The notes below the pieces were generated by a model that saw nothing but the letters and a program-made list of their open reading frames with translations, made no database searches and was not told where the DNA came from. DNA of 64,000 bases. Source: Symbiodinium microadriaticum (taxonomy: Eukaryota; Sar; Dinophyceae; Suessiales; Symbiodiniaceae). The DNA lies in the NCBI GenBank assembly GCA_001939145.1, contig LSRX01000077.1, positions 306,445 through 370,444 of the forward strand, read 5' to 3'. Positions 43,736 through 53,644 of this stretch are shown here, in pieces (the stretch's first letter is position 1; each line of letters begins with the position of its first letter). The translations under genes were made by a program, and so were the position numbers.

Positions 43736-43827
43736 GTAAAATGGGGTCCTTTTTTAAGTCCCCAAGAGAGTACGGCACCCGTACAAAAAAGGGCTCTAAA
43801 AGGGACCCTACTTTGGAGAACTACCCA
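43736..43827. mobile_element. MITE family F
   Basis: GGGTAGTTCTGTAAAATGGG GTCC... / ...GGGACCCTACTTTGGAGAACTACCC inverted arms. A diverged copy begins GGGTAGTTCTCTGTAAATTG at 18617. Confidence 0.65.
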
Positions 43828-44116
43828 TATGCTTGTTTGGTTTTGGATGTTTAGGGAGTGGCGTTTCGGGTGTTGGCGCTCGTGGGTCGCTGTGTAAACC
43901 CCAGAAAGAGGACACGCGTTTTGGGGTTTAGGTGCTCTGGGGTATAATTGTAGCGCTGTGCTTAGGGGTACAACATGGGGGGTGTTGGTAGCTGGGAGTA
44001 AGAAGGGCAGGCAAGGCACATCGTGGTTTTTAGGGCAGCCCCGATATGCACAGTCAGCAGATCTTATCGTGCCTCCAAGCAGCAGCGGCGTTTCTGCGAT
44101 GCTTTAACTAACATGA

Positions 44117-44335
44117 GCCCTATTTTGCAAAACGATAGGTTCGGGTTTCTGCAAGACTGAGGTTCAAAATTGGATTCACGAGCTGTTCGCGGCAGATTCT
44201 AAGCAAGGAATCGCTTTGGACCTGCATTTCCCACTCAACCGTACCAGGTTCCTCTTTCCAGGCACTTCGACCATGTCGTTCGGATTGATCTACCCAGTCC
44301 CGAAGGGTCCGAGTACACATATGGTAGGGTTTTAG
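44117..44335 (+). CDS. Candidate exon
   Basis: A 72-codon stop-bounded frame with a GC3-rich core: KTEVQNWIHELFAADSKQGI, ALDLHFPLNRTRFLFPGTST, MSFGLIYPVPKGPSTHMV. GACTGAG|G at about 44166 is a possible acceptor. Another + frame (44002-44160) overlaps its start. Minus 44120-44341 is open too. Product unknown. Confidence 0.3.
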   Translation, partial: ALFCKTIGSGFCKTEVQNWIHELFAADSKQGIALDLHFPLNRTRFLFPGTSTMSFGLIYPVPKGPSTHMVGF

Positions 44336-44423
44336 GTTCAACTAACTACCACTCAAACCCTAAACCCTAAACCCTGTTTCATTGGGGCTTTTGTGGGGGT
44401 CCCATAATTACCCTATACAGGGA

Positions 44424-44505
44424 AGCCCAGAAAGTTGGAGCATGGATTTAGGATGAGACTTGTACCTTAAGGGCACCAGGACTATGATGTTCCAACTTTC
44501 TGGCT
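44424..44505. repeat. Inverted repeat around AGAAAGTTGGA
   Basis: AGCCCAGAAAGTTGGAGCAT and ATGTTCCAACTTTCTGGCTT are near-perfect reverse complements, placed directly left of family B copy 3. Confidence 0.55.
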
Positions 44506-44512
44506 TCTGCTA

Positions 44513-44615
44513 TACCCACAGGCTCCTTAGTAGTTCCTTTTTGGGATTACCTTATAAAATTCCAAATATATGAACCGTAAAAAGGAACTGCTTAGGAGCC
44601 TATGGCCTACGGGTA
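44513..44615. mobile_element. MITE family B copy 3
   Basis: TACCCACAGGCTCCTTAGTA... / ...TTAGGAGCCTATGGCCTACGGGTA arms, with ACCTTATAAAATTCCAAATA inside. Confidence 0.8.
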
Positions 44616-44706
44616 AGTCCTAAGAAGCCTTGTCTCAAACCGCAGAACCCTGTCCTGGCCTAGCTCCGGACTCAGGCTCTGATTTAGAGATCCTGAGCCC
44701 TGCTTA

Positions 44707-44853
44707 GAGGATCATGGGACTTAGTAAGTAGTCTTCTTATGTACCTTAATAAGCGCCCTTTAACAGGTTAGTTGTTTTTTTTCCGTAGATCGTATCTTTT
44801 GCTATAACTAGTGACTTTACTTGGGTTCCTAGTTACGAAGTCCCCTGATCCTG
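44707..44853. mobile_element. MITE family C copy 3
   Basis: GAGGATCATGGGACTTAGTA... / ...AGTTACGAAGTCCCCTGATCC. Abuts the exon candidate at 44858. Confidence 0.65.
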
Positions 44854-44857
44854 GAAG

Positions 44858-45091
44858 CAGACCATTGGCGCCTCGAGAACCCTTGGAACGCAGCGACAGG
44901 TTGTGGAAGCGTCCTTCGTGAGAGAAACCGTTGGAGTTACTCATGAACCCCGTGTCCGCAGTCCGAGTATGTGAGTTACAGCTCAAGAACCGTTGAGTAT
45001 AATTAACTGACCCAAAGATTTCAAGCTTAATTTCAGGGACGTCGGGGACAGTCCAAAGTCAGCTCGACTTCCCGAAGTGGTCTCCCCATGA
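44858..45091 (+). CDS. Candidate two-exon segment with a 66-bp intron
   Basis: Exon 44858-44970 (QTIGASRTLGTQRQVVEASF, VRETVGVTHEPRVRSPS) ends AGTAT|GTGAGT; the intron 44971-45036 ends TTAATTTCAG; exon 45037 onward continues in phase as MDVGDSPKSARLPEVVSP then TGA (45089). Donor and acceptor are both consensus-like. An alternative frame of the second exon is open much longer (to about 45196, GLPMIPDQDDSACPCQATPT), so the phase of exon 1 could be different. A family C MITE abuts exon 1. Confidence 0.42.
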
Positions 45092-45245
45092 TCCCCGACC
45101 AAGATGACTCTGCATGCCCATGCCAGGCTACACCTACTGCGGTTGCCAGAAAAGCATCCATGCTGTTCGAGGCAGGGGCTTACTTGGAAGACCGGGGTCT
45201 TGGGTTTAGGGTTTAGGGGAATCATGTACACGTCTCTGCAAAAAG

Positions 45246-45370
45246 GGGAGTCATGGGACTTACTAGGGATGTATAGGGCTATAAGTTATAAGTACATTAA
45301 TTAGCAGGCTTATGAGTTGATAATATCCATCGTATCCTTACATCCCCCACATACTAAGTCGTCTGATCCT
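45246..45370. mobile_element. MITE family C copy 4
   Basis: AGTCATGGGACTTACTAGGG... / ...CCCACATACTAAGTCGTCTGATCC. Lies 400 bp from copy 3. Confidence 0.65.
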
Positions 45371-45685
45371 CTGAGCACGGCCACCTCGGGAGCCTCCTGT
45401 GAAGTACAGGCAATGAAGGCCTTGGTCCATAGGGTTTGAAAGCCCCTTCGGGCCTGGATGTGGGAGTGTAGCAGTGTAGCGTGGCAGACCTCGCTCGGAG
45501 CTCGGATGCCTAACACACTGCACCTTTGTGCGTGAGACTAAAACGCTGGAGGTCGACCACATTGCTGTCGCAAGCTCTGTCGCTACTCTATCTGCTTGGT
45601 TGTGCTCAGTTGTTTAAGTTCACACCCTAGACCCGAAACCTAAAGCCGCAAAGCCTTAAACCCTAAACTCGCATTCCCTTTCCAG

Positions 45686-45781
45686 GCGTTCGCTGGGGCT
45701 CTCGCCTGGTTCTTCTCGTGTGGACTCGGCCAAAGGGCTCTAAGCCCGCCGGAGACGCAGGGTGGCTTGGCCTTCATTTGA
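45686..45781 (+). CDS. Candidate exon, hydrophobic
   Basis: Textbook acceptor CATTCCCTTTCCAG|G, then AFAGALAWFFSCGLGQRALS, PPETQGGLAFI and TGA; CGCAG|GGTGGC is a possible earlier end. The first 14 residues could be membrane-associated. Product unknown. Confidence 0.42.
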   Translation, partial: AFAGALAWFFSCGLGQRALSPPETQGGLAFI

Positions 45782-46090
45782 TAGGCCCTAAACCCCAATT
45801 GGGCCCCAAACCCTAAATCCTTTAAGCTGTAATTCAGGATCCTGAGTTTTCAGGATCCCTTTTGGCTTTTTTGTTGTTTTGAACACAAATTGGAGATTAC
45901 TATTCCTGAAGGGCTTATGAGGGAGTTTCTGGTGTAAGAATCTGTATAGTTTTGGGCTTGGGAGTCGCCGAGTTTTCGGCGTACAGGCTCGAGAGTGAGC
46001 CTTTTTTGAGCGCCAGGGCTTCGCTCATTCAGCCTGTCATTGATCATGTGCTTGCTTTTTTAGGAGCTGTGAAGTAGAGGCTTTCTCAAA

Positions 46091-46203
46091 CCCAGAGAGC
46101 GCAACACCCGTAATTCATGAATATACGTTAAATCATAATATCCAGCTCCCTATCATTTATGGGTATAATGCTTAATTACTTAAGGGATATTGGATTCTCC
46201 GGG
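46091..46203. mobile_element. MITE family A copy 3
   Basis: Diverged termini CCCAGAGAGCGCAACACCCG and AAGGGATATTGGATTCTCC; AT-rich centre. Lies in the presumed intron before the 46249 exon candidate. Confidence 0.65.
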
Positions 46204-46248
46204 AAGCCTTCTCGTTTGTGCTGTAACCTACATCCTTGATTTCCACAG

Positions 46249-46371
46249 CCGGCGGGGCAGGTTGCAGTCTTTAGGAGAAGCTTCACCTTTGCTTGGTGCT
46301 ACGACCAGGCTCTTACGCATGGTATCATGGAAGCGAGAATCATGAATTATGTGGTGTGCTGCATTTTCTAG
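46249..46371 (+). CDS. Candidate exon
   Basis: Textbook acceptor CCTTGATTTCCACAG, then PAGQVAVFRRSFTFAWCYDQ, ALTHGIMEARIMNYVVCCIF, TAG. CATG|GTATCA may be the real donor. A family A MITE (46091-46203) ends 45 bases upstream, inside the intron. Product unknown. Confidence 0.42.
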   Translation, partial: PAGQVAVFRRSFTFAWCYDQALTHGIMEARIMNYVVCCIF

Positions 46372-46502
46372 ACTCCTGCAAAGTTTTGTTTACAAATTTC
46401 ACCAGGCACCCGATAGAAGCCCAGGCACCGTAGCATCCTGTAAAATAAGCATCCCCTTAAAGTATTTAAAAGGAAACCCCCAAGAATTACAGAGAACCCT
46501 CA

Positions 46503-46609
46503 GAGAGCCCAAGACCCCTTAATGAAGGAATATGCTTTGAATCTTATTATTCAGACACCCATAGCTTAAGGTAAATCTTCCTTAATTAAGGGGTATTGGT
46601 CTTCCTGGG
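46503..46609. mobile_element. MITE family A copy 4
   Basis: Termini GAGAGCCCAAGACCCCTTAA and TTAAGGGGTATTGGTCTTCC. It lies 300 bp from copy 3, and its right end nearly touches the 46618 open frame. Confidence 0.7.
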
Positions 46610-46617
46610 TACCTCCC

Positions 46618-46746
46618 CTGAACGAGGACCTGCTACTTCAAACCTGGCAGTGGCCCCAGCATATGGCTCACCAGCGAGGACAGCTGCAGGGTCTGGGGTC
46701 CGACTTGGGGGTCGAGCTAAAATGCCAGAGAGCGTTTAGGGGCTGA
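46618..46746 (+). CDS. Candidate exon
   Basis: Open frame LNEDLLLQTWQWPQHMAHQR, GQLQGLGSDLGVELKCQRAF. It starts immediately after a family A MITE (46503-46609). Acceptor not evident. Product unknown. Confidence 0.33.
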   Translation: MNEDLLLQTWQWPQHMAHQRGQLQGLGSDLGVELKCQRAFRG

Positions 46747-46855
46747 GGGTAGGAAGCGGGATTCCATGTTTTGGGGCACAGGTTTGGGAGTTCGCTCTTC
46801 CCGACCATTTGACGTTTCCGTACTGTTTGCAGCCACCTGCTGCGTACTTCTATAG

Positions 46856-47284
46856 CTTGAGCCTGGCACGTTTCTCAGTGAGAATGAATATCACACGTTC
46901 ATTCAGAAACATGCTTGCAGCCATTGCGCGGACGCGCTGATAGCCTATATACGGCATAATTGTCTGAGCAAGGAATGTTCGGGGTACAATTTAGCTAGGG
47001 CAAAGGCGTTGTGCTCTAGGAATGGGAAGCATAATCTACTATCTGGCGTGGACACTAAGCTGAGCTCCCATTCAAAGATAAACGTTGCGGTTGCCATGTC
47101 CAAGTTTCTTTCACTTCCTTGCACGGTGTTTGCGTCAGGACCAGAAGCCCAATGAGACTTGTTGGGCGATGTAGTCTTGTGGGATCAGGTCTTGCATCGG
47201 CTTGTTCCATCATGGCTGTCGTGCTACTTGAATCCTCTCGGCCCGTTTTTTTCGGCTTGGCTTGCAATGTGCCACTTTCTGTAA
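46856..47284 (+). CDS. Long open frame with one in-frame TGA
   Basis: 99 codons without a stop (TFLSENEYHTFIQKHACSHC, ADALIAYIRHNCLSKECSGY, LARAKALCSRNGKHNLLSGV), TGA at 47153, then 42 more codons in the same frame (DLLGDVVLWDQVLHRLVPSW...) to TAA. Contains CxxC and scattered Cys/His. No initiating ATG. A different frame has a perfect acceptor (TACTGTTTGCAG, 46833) with PPAAYFYSLSLARFS|GTGAGA. The region 46.75-47.9 kb is free of telomere-like motifs, as around the RCC1 gene. Confidence 0.3.
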
Positions 47285-47749
47285 GACGAAACTTGATTTC
47301 CCATGGCTGCTTCCAGAAGCAAGTCGAAGATTTGTTATTCTCGCCCCAGCGACGTCACAGAGAAGCATCCATACCTATGTGCAGGCATACAGCTAACGTA
47401 GCCGATAGTTCTCAGAGCGACGCCTCGATATGGGGGCGGATTGCACAGCTTGCAGCTCTGCCCCCCTCGCAGGTCCGATGCAGATAGTGCGACCTCGAAG
47501 ACTCCGTGGAAGCCCGACACACCCAAAAAAAATCCTACACTTTCTCCTGGAGCCCATGATGACTTGATCCGCAGAGGCTACATTCAAATCAGAACTGGGT
47601 GCTCTGCTATCCTCCGAGGCCAAATACGATGTAGCCTTAAGTTGTTTGTAACATTGTCACCCTTCTTGTCCCCATATACTGGAATTATAGCCCAAAAGCC
47701 TTAGTCTAATTATTAGCGCCGCGGTGGCAGTTGAAGCCGTCACCGTCAG

Positions 47750-47854
47750 GACGTAGACAAAGCCGCTGCGAATGCCGAAACGTCAACAAGACGGCCGCTT
47801 GCCATCAGTCTCCTGAACTTGGAGGAAAGGCCGGAAGTTTATGGCCCTGCCTAT
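47750..47854 (+). CDS. Candidate internal exon
   Basis: CACCGTCAG|G acceptor, exactly 35 codons in phase 0 (DVDKAAANAETSTRRPLAIS, LLNLEERPEVYGPAY), then TAT|GTACAG. Mixed-charge, helix-like composition and GC3-rich. Product unknown. Confidence 0.45.
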
Positions 47855-48184
47855 GTACAGGGGTAGTGACGTTCCCGCCAGGAGCCTCGTTATCATACCC
47901 TTGTAAACTCCTGTAGCAAAAACTCTCGGCTCTAAATCCGCCCGAAACCCTGAAGCCCAAAGCCTAAACCCAAAAGATTAATCCGTGGTCCCAAATATCA
48001 CTCAAAACGGCTTGTTCGATTTCTGCCAAATAAAAAACAAATCTTGACTGGGCTCACTGGACACCCTTGTACCCTCAACAACGGTCTAGGGTTCAGGGTT
48101 CCGGTTTTGGGGTTTTGGGCCTAAAGCGCAAGCCGCATAATATACAAGCTCCAAGCCTCAAGCCCTCAACACTACCTATAACTA

Positions 48185-48289
48185 CAGGGTCATACCCTAC
48201 CCCTTTCTTCGGGTACCTACTTCTCTATATACCCGATCCTGACCATAAAAAACTAGGTGCCCAAGTAAAGGGGTAGGGTATGACCCTGC
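48185..48289. mobile_element. Inverted-repeat element G
   Basis: CAGGGTCATACCCTACCCCT... / ...AGGGGTAGGGTATGACCCTG: 20-bp perfect inverted ends, 105 bp overall. Confidence 0.7.
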
Positions 48290-48801
48290 AGGCACAGCCC
48301 CTATTCAGACAAGCTATTAGACCAACCACCCAACCACCCAAGGGGCTTCCGCGGACGCGGTGGTATGCGCTGGCGGCCGGTGGCCAACTCTGTGCCCGGA
48401 TTGAACAGGGCTTTGGGTTTAGGGTTGAGGGGTTCAGGGGTTTTGCTTCAACATGTTTTGCTTAGGCTTCTCAAAAACAAGGTGGGTGTAGGATGGTTTG
48501 GAGTTCTTGATCGGGTGCTGGCAAAGCGTTAATCATTGGTTCTTCTTGAGGAAGGAGAGGTCTAGCTTAATAGGATCGAAGGAAGCAGTGCTTCATGGGT
48601 TTTAGGTTTCAGCTCAGATGAGACGGCTGTGCGTTTCTTCGTGGCTTTGGGTTACTTTACTTGTCTGCAGCGGGACTTGGGGTTCAGGATGTGTAGATTG
48701 AGCACAGGGTTCAGGTGTTTTCGAAGGAATTGTATTCGGCATTGTGTTGTTTAAGAGAAGTACTCGTAGAGGTTTGTGACGCTTTGTGTTTTACGTCGCA
48801 G

Positions 48802-48883
48802 GCTGTCGGGTGATATTCGGGAAGTTCAGGCAAAAGTCCATTTGAGAGCGTGCATGCTGCTTCTAGTATACACCGTCCCTTAA
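48802..48883 (+). CDS. Candidate exon
   Basis: Acceptor TTTTACGTCGCAG|G, then LSGDIREVQAKVHLRACMLL, LVYTVP, TAA. A second + frame (48850-49092, HAVDPPKLPPLVRFHKFTCG) overlaps its end. Product unknown. Confidence 0.3.
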
Positions 48884-49379
48884 GCGACCTGTCTCACGCT
48901 GTGGATCCACCAAAGCTTCCCCCTTTGGTTCGCTTTCACAAGTTCACGTGCGGGCTTGACGGACAAAGCTGCACTGTGAGCCTAAGAAAGTCAAACCTGA
49001 CTATTGAAAGGCAGGGCACCTCAAGGCTTCTTAGTAGGGCCCAGGACCCCAGGAGAACAAAGCCGAAAGGCTTCAGTCCCAAGGCCTCATGACCTCAAAG
49101 ATCCTAACAGCACACATAAGTTGAAGTCCTAATAACAAAAAACCTGATAGCTGGTCCGGTGACACGGGAGAGCAAAACTGCTTCATGAATAGGATGGAAG
49201 CGCCCAAAGGTTTTTGTCCATGTTAATGATGACGTAGAGTGCAGGGCATGTCGCAGCAAAGCATGCTGACCCGGACAAGGTAGTAGCCCCTCCTATAAAA
49301 AACCCTAAGCCACAGTCAAAGGAGCTGGGAACCTGATGAGCTGCAATGCTGCTGGCATCCTTTAAGGGAATAGGCCTGA

Positions 49380-49544
49380 GGATGCCATGCAAGCCGCAGC
49401 TGTCTCGACCTTTCGCTTTTTGCTAGAAGTGTTTCTTCGTCACGCAGCTCGGCTAGACGGAACATCTTCCTAGATGGCGGCGCAAAGCTCGATCGATTCG
49501 ACATCGAGTGCTGCAACCTTACTTGTGGACATGGCATGACCTAA
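49380..49544 (+). CDS. Candidate terminal exon
   Basis: 54-codon frame ending SSARRNIFLDGGAKLDRFDI, ECCNLTCGHGMT, TAA. CTTTTTGCTAG at about 49421 could be the acceptor. The minus strand is open as well (49316-49537). A family E MITE starts 14 bases downstream. Confidence 0.28.
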   Translation, partial: GCHASRSCLDLSLFARSVSSSRSSARRNIFLDGGAKLDRFDIECCNLTCGHGMT

Positions 49545-49557
49545 GCGTTTAGTAAAG

Positions 49558-49670
49558 TAGGAACCTGATTAAGAAAGCATGGGTCTTTATGTGGCTTCTG
49601 TATATTGATCCTAGTCTTTCGAGGTTATAGGACCAGATTTGTGTTTCAATCAGGTTCCCACATTCGTCGC
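49558..49670. mobile_element. MITE family E
   Basis: GTAGGAACCTGATTAAGAAA... / ...TGTTTCAATCAGGTTCCCAC. A half copy starting GTAGGAACCTGATCAAGAAA is at 41451-41515. Confidence 0.6.
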
Positions 49671-49722
49671 TGGTCTGTAACAAAGCCCACTAGAAGTTGA
49701 CTGGCTTGAGCTTTATCTGCAG

Positions 49723-49791
49723 GTTCTTCTGGTTTGGGGGATTCCTGTACTGCCGAACGAGCATGCGCTGACCGATGCCTTCGAAGTTTAA
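49723..49791 (+). CDS. Candidate exon
   Basis: Acceptor AGCTTTATCTGCAG then VLLVWGIPVLPNEHALTDAF, EV, TAA. Two other overlapping frames here also look protein-like, so the reading frame is not secure. Confidence 0.28.
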   Translation, partial: VLLVWGIPVLPNEHALTDAFEV

Positions 49792-50184
49792 GGAAGCCTC
49801 AGGTGCGGACGTGCCGCCTTTCCGTCATTTTAGAACGGGACGTTGCGCAGTTATTGATTAGCTTAACCGCAATCTCCCAAGGCTGAGCTTACACCACACA
49901 AATGTATCTTTGTCCACGCTCTGGCGTGGCTAACTTATTAAGCATGGTATTTCACCGGCTTTGGTTCACTCTTCATTGAACATACTGATGAAGGAAGTGT
50001 TAATACGCCCGCGCATGACTCCTTCGACGCATTCAGATGTCATCTGTGCGAAAAGCTTCCATCGGATCCTGCGGCAGATTCTCACATCCCTGTGATGCCG
50101 AACCTCAATCCCCCAAAGACGTGAGAGCTAATTTTAGCACCGACGCCTTGAACATCCTGCAGGGCTTGCCGCCACAGATCTAGC

Positions 50185-50380
50185 TTTTTATGTGTGTATC
50201 TGTGTACTAGTAACATATACACATACATATACATATACATATACACATACATATACATATACATATATATATATATATATGACACACTTTATACACACAT
50301 AAACACACACACATATGTATATATATATATATACATATATATATATGTATACATACATATATATATATATATATACTCGC
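50185..50380. repeat. TATACA / TA microsatellite
   Basis: ATACATATAC and TA runs, then CCCCCTCCCCCTCCC. Confidence 0.95.
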
Positions 50381-50455
50381 CCCCTCCCCCTCCCAAGATC
50401 TATGCATGGCGCGTTTTGTCTTACTTTCCATCCTTCACCAGCCACGTCTCTATCG

Positions 50456-50887
50456 CATGACAATAAGCAAGAGAACAAATTGACTATCCTGTGTGCGACG
50501 GGAAAACGGAAGGCCCTTCATGTTTTCATCGAGTTGCGCGATGCTGCTGTGATCGACCCCTTAGCTGGTAATAAAAGCAAACTTCCGCATGCGTTTACCT
50601 TCGTCAATGAAACAAAACCTGCTGCACTGCATGTGAAAAAAGGGACCTTGTCTATTTTTGGACAACAAGCAAACTGGGAGCCTAAGGGAGTTGACCCATT
50701 TATATCTGTTGGGAAGACGAGGGGCGAGCTAGTCAATAAGCTCGAAAGGTCTGTATCTGTTACACAGGAGCTTCCTGGGTCCTGCTTGCGAGCCTCTTTC
50801 CTTGTCAAGAGAAAGAGGGCTGCCATGCTTTGGGTTTTGGAAGCCAACCGTGCTGTACTGTCCCTAAGAAGCTTGTTCTCCAGCTAG
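50456..50887 (+). CDS. Hypothetical open frame downstream of a TA/CATA microsatellite
   Basis: Frame continuing from low-complexity DNA into [40 protein letters not shown] and [20 protein letters not shown]. The last about 13 codons lie in the first arm of the hairpin cluster at 50850. The unique part looks protein-like, but no start or splice signal is clear. Confidence 0.27.
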   Translation, partial: HDNKQENKLTILCATGKRKALHVFIELRDAAVIDPLAGNKSKLPHAFTFVNETKPAALHVKKGTLSIFGQQANWEPKGVDPFISVGKTRGELVNKLERSVSVTQELPGSCLRASFLVKRKRAAMLWVLEANRAVLSLRSLFSS

Positions 50888-51110
50888 GAGGGCTCGGAGG
50901 TTGCTGGAGGATAGGTTTTTTGCTTCTTAGGGCCAGTACAGCACTTCACTTTTTTGGCTAGGGGAAGCCAAATTTAGGGACAATACAGCACTTCTTGAAC
51001 CTGAAAAATGCTGTGCTGTCCCTAAATTCCTGCTCCTCCAGAGGCCAAGTTTTAGGGACAGCACAGCACTTTAAAGCATTGGAGCTTTCAAAGTGATGCG
51101 CTGTCCCTGA
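50850..51110. repeat. Cluster of three hairpins sharing GTGCTGT-CCCTAA
   Basis: Six alternating copies of a roughly 20-bp motif: GTGCTGTACTGTCCCTAAGA (50850), TCTTAGGGCCAGTACAGCAC (50925), TTTAGGGACAATACAGCA (50973), TGCTGTGCTGTCCCTAAA (51009), TTTAGGGACAGCACAGCA (51051), GATGCGCTGTCCCTGA (51095). Neighbours pair into three successive hairpins; the first has 23-bp arms with one mismatch. The motif differs from the telomere heptamer beyond TTTAGGG. Confidence 0.75.
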
Positions 51111-51469
51111 CTTTAGCTTCTGCCAAACCCAAATCAAAAGCACAGTGCAGCCCGCCAGGCCTTTGGGACTTCTGACAGTGTTGTATTGTACAGGTGGTAC
51201 GGTACAGCTGTGGTACAGATGTTCATCCTTCACTCCTTCTCAGCCATTCCACTAACCAGCTTCTGTTCATTCACAGTCACTTCTACTTGCAATCGTTTTC
51301 GGTGACCAGATCCCGGTGTGCAAATGGCTCTGTGTAAAGAGTTTGAGAAGATGCGATCAACACTGCAGAGAAGCCGATTTTAGTGTATGTACAGCACTTT
51401 CTGCACATGGGGGTAGTTAGGTTCATCGTGGTATGTGTCATAAAATGGAATAGATAGGGTGTAGATCTT

Positions 51470-51507
51470 GGGGGGGGGGGTCATACGTACATACATACAT
51501 ACATACA

Positions 51508-51539
<32 letters not shown>

Positions 51540-51613
51540 CACACACATACATACATACATATATGTATATATGGGTATATGTACCATACATGTACTATAC
51601 ATGTATATGTATG

Positions 51614-51648
<35 letters not shown>

Positions 51649-51760
51649 GTATGTATCCATGCATGTATGTGTATATATATATACATATGTATATGTATGT
51701 ACACACCTATGTACATGTAGTTGTGTATATATGTGTACATGTTTATATGACATACACACA
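51470..51760. repeat. Poly-G, CATA and TATG microsatellites
   Basis: G run at 51470-51480, CATA run to about 51560, then TATG/TA mixtures. Confidence 0.95.
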
Positions 51761-52078
51761 TGGCTACAATCCGACGATGCCCTGCTCCATGCCCCAAAGT
51801 TTTGATGACCAAAGGAAGTCGATAGTAGCTCTGTCGGGCCAGGAAACTCAGCAGACAGGCCCCGGTTGTCTGTATTCCCCCCCAGAATCCTGAGGGTTCA
51901 TACACCTGGATCGTAACTGCTTGTTCTCGACTTAACGGGGTTCGCCTGTCAAGCTATTTTGGTACTGGTCCCTTACGGTTCTGCGAGTAGACCTGAACAG
52001 GGTAAGCTGTTCCTCAGCCAGAGGCCTTCATCGCCAGACATGCACAATAGGTTCGAGGATCGTTTGCTTTTTGACTAG

Positions 52079-52162
52079 AAGCAGTACAAGCGGGTGTTCC
52101 AGGGCGTCCAACCCCGCACACTGCGAATCGACGAGCCATTCCGATTACCCTGGCAACGTTGA
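52079..52162 (+). CDS. Candidate exon
   Basis: GCTTTTTGACTAG acceptor then KQYKRVFQGVQPRTLRIDEP, FRLPWQR, TGA; CCCTG|GCAACG is a possible GC donor. GC3-rich. A 96-codon minus frame (52075-52365) is the rival reading. Confidence 0.3.
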   Translation, partial: KQYKRVFQGVQPRTLRIDEPFRLPWQR

Positions 52163-52563
52163 CCCCTGCACCCTTCCGAGATTTTGCGCCGCCACATGTG
52201 AAGGGTAACAGCCTCTAGTTTCCAGGGTTGTTCTGATTGTATACTGTAGTGCTGCAGAGATTGCATAAACAACACCCGAAAATACCGCCGTGTTTGCTCA
52301 AGCCCCACCACCCTGGCTGAAAAGTTGACCCCCGAATTTCTGAACACAGTGGAACCGAAATGCAACCCCTAAATCTACAGCATCGTTCCTGCGCCTGCGA
52401 CAGTGGGACAACAGTTCCTCGAAGTATAAAGTAGCCAGCCTACATTTCATGTAGCCCGCCCCTTAGAGCCCTAGCACCGTGCAGCTTATTCTTTACCCAT
52501 TCACCCAATATAAGCCTGCAAAGGCATCACGCGCACCCCAAGCCCCAAGCTTCAGTTTTGTAA

Positions 52564-52710
52564 TGTTTGGTGGAGAAAAACAGCACCAAGTCAGAATCGC
52601 GCTTTGGTGCTAGGCCATTTGGCAGCATCAGCTGCCCTTTGGATCAATGGAGGCAGCTGGCCCTCTTCCTTAAACCCCGCGATGTCCCTAACTTCGCCCT
52701 AGGGGTGTAG
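52564..52710 (+). CDS. Hypothetical open frame (48 codons)
   Basis: CLVEKNSTKSESRFGARPFG, DQWRQLALFLKPRDVPNFAL, stop-bounded, GC3-rich in the second half. No ATG; presumably an exon. Product unknown. Confidence 0.28.
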   Translation, partial: CLVEKNSTKSESRFGARPFGSISCPLDQWRQLALFLKPRDVPNFALGV

Positions 52711-53644
52711 CGGAGCAGGGCTTCCGGTTTCGACCCGACCTCAGTCTTGCAGGCGTCTTCATCTATTTTGTTCATACAGGAGGGTTGTTCTTGAGTGCTT
52801 TCATGGTAAATTTACTCGGCCTCTGTCATATAGCTCAGCGAAGTTTCGGGCGGGTGTATCAGTGGCTTCGTGCTTGTTTTTGGTTTTTAGAGTTTATTAC
52901 TGTGTTGTGGAGGCTCAGGGTCCAGTGATAGCCCACAGCCTGGAACTCCATTCCCGAACCCCCCAAACATATGAACTCTAGACATCCCAAGCCCAGATAG
53001 GACCCCAAAGCAAAAATCCGGAGGCCCTATACCTAAAAGTCAAAGTTGCTTTCTGGTCGTTGCTGTAGAAAAGGTCGTGTTGAGACAGGCTTAACGTTTC
53101 ACGGACATGCCGATTTGTTGCCTGAGAGCCTGCTCAGACGTCTTCAAACCCTCTATTGCCCTTAACCCTAAGCCCTCTATCTTGCATCGGCTTCTTAAGT
53201 TTAGAAGGAGCCCAGCCCAGTACCAGGTGTCTCCCCCTGTGTTCACCCCGTCTACATCTACCCGACGCCTTTTTCCTGGCTCTGTACAAGCCAGCATTTG
53301 ATGTTTGAGTTGAGATGAGCTCTGCCAGAATTAATTAGATTGCAGTCGTCCCTGCTTGAAACACAGGTTTCACCTCCAAACCGGCTATGCAGCAAGAACC
53401 TGGCCTGGCATGTCCGAGTGTGAGCGCCGAAACCCCAAACACGGGAGGCAAACAAAAACTAAAGGTCCTAACCCCCCCTGCACCCAACCCCAAACCTCAC
53501 ACAATCTTCACCCCTCCAGAAACCAAACAAAGCCCTCAAGCCCTGTAACATTCTGGCCAAACCCAGAATTTCTTAACTCTGGATTTGCACCTCAAAAGCT
53601 AAAAAATCAACAGGGCCTTGTAAAGCCCCAATCCCAAAACCCGG

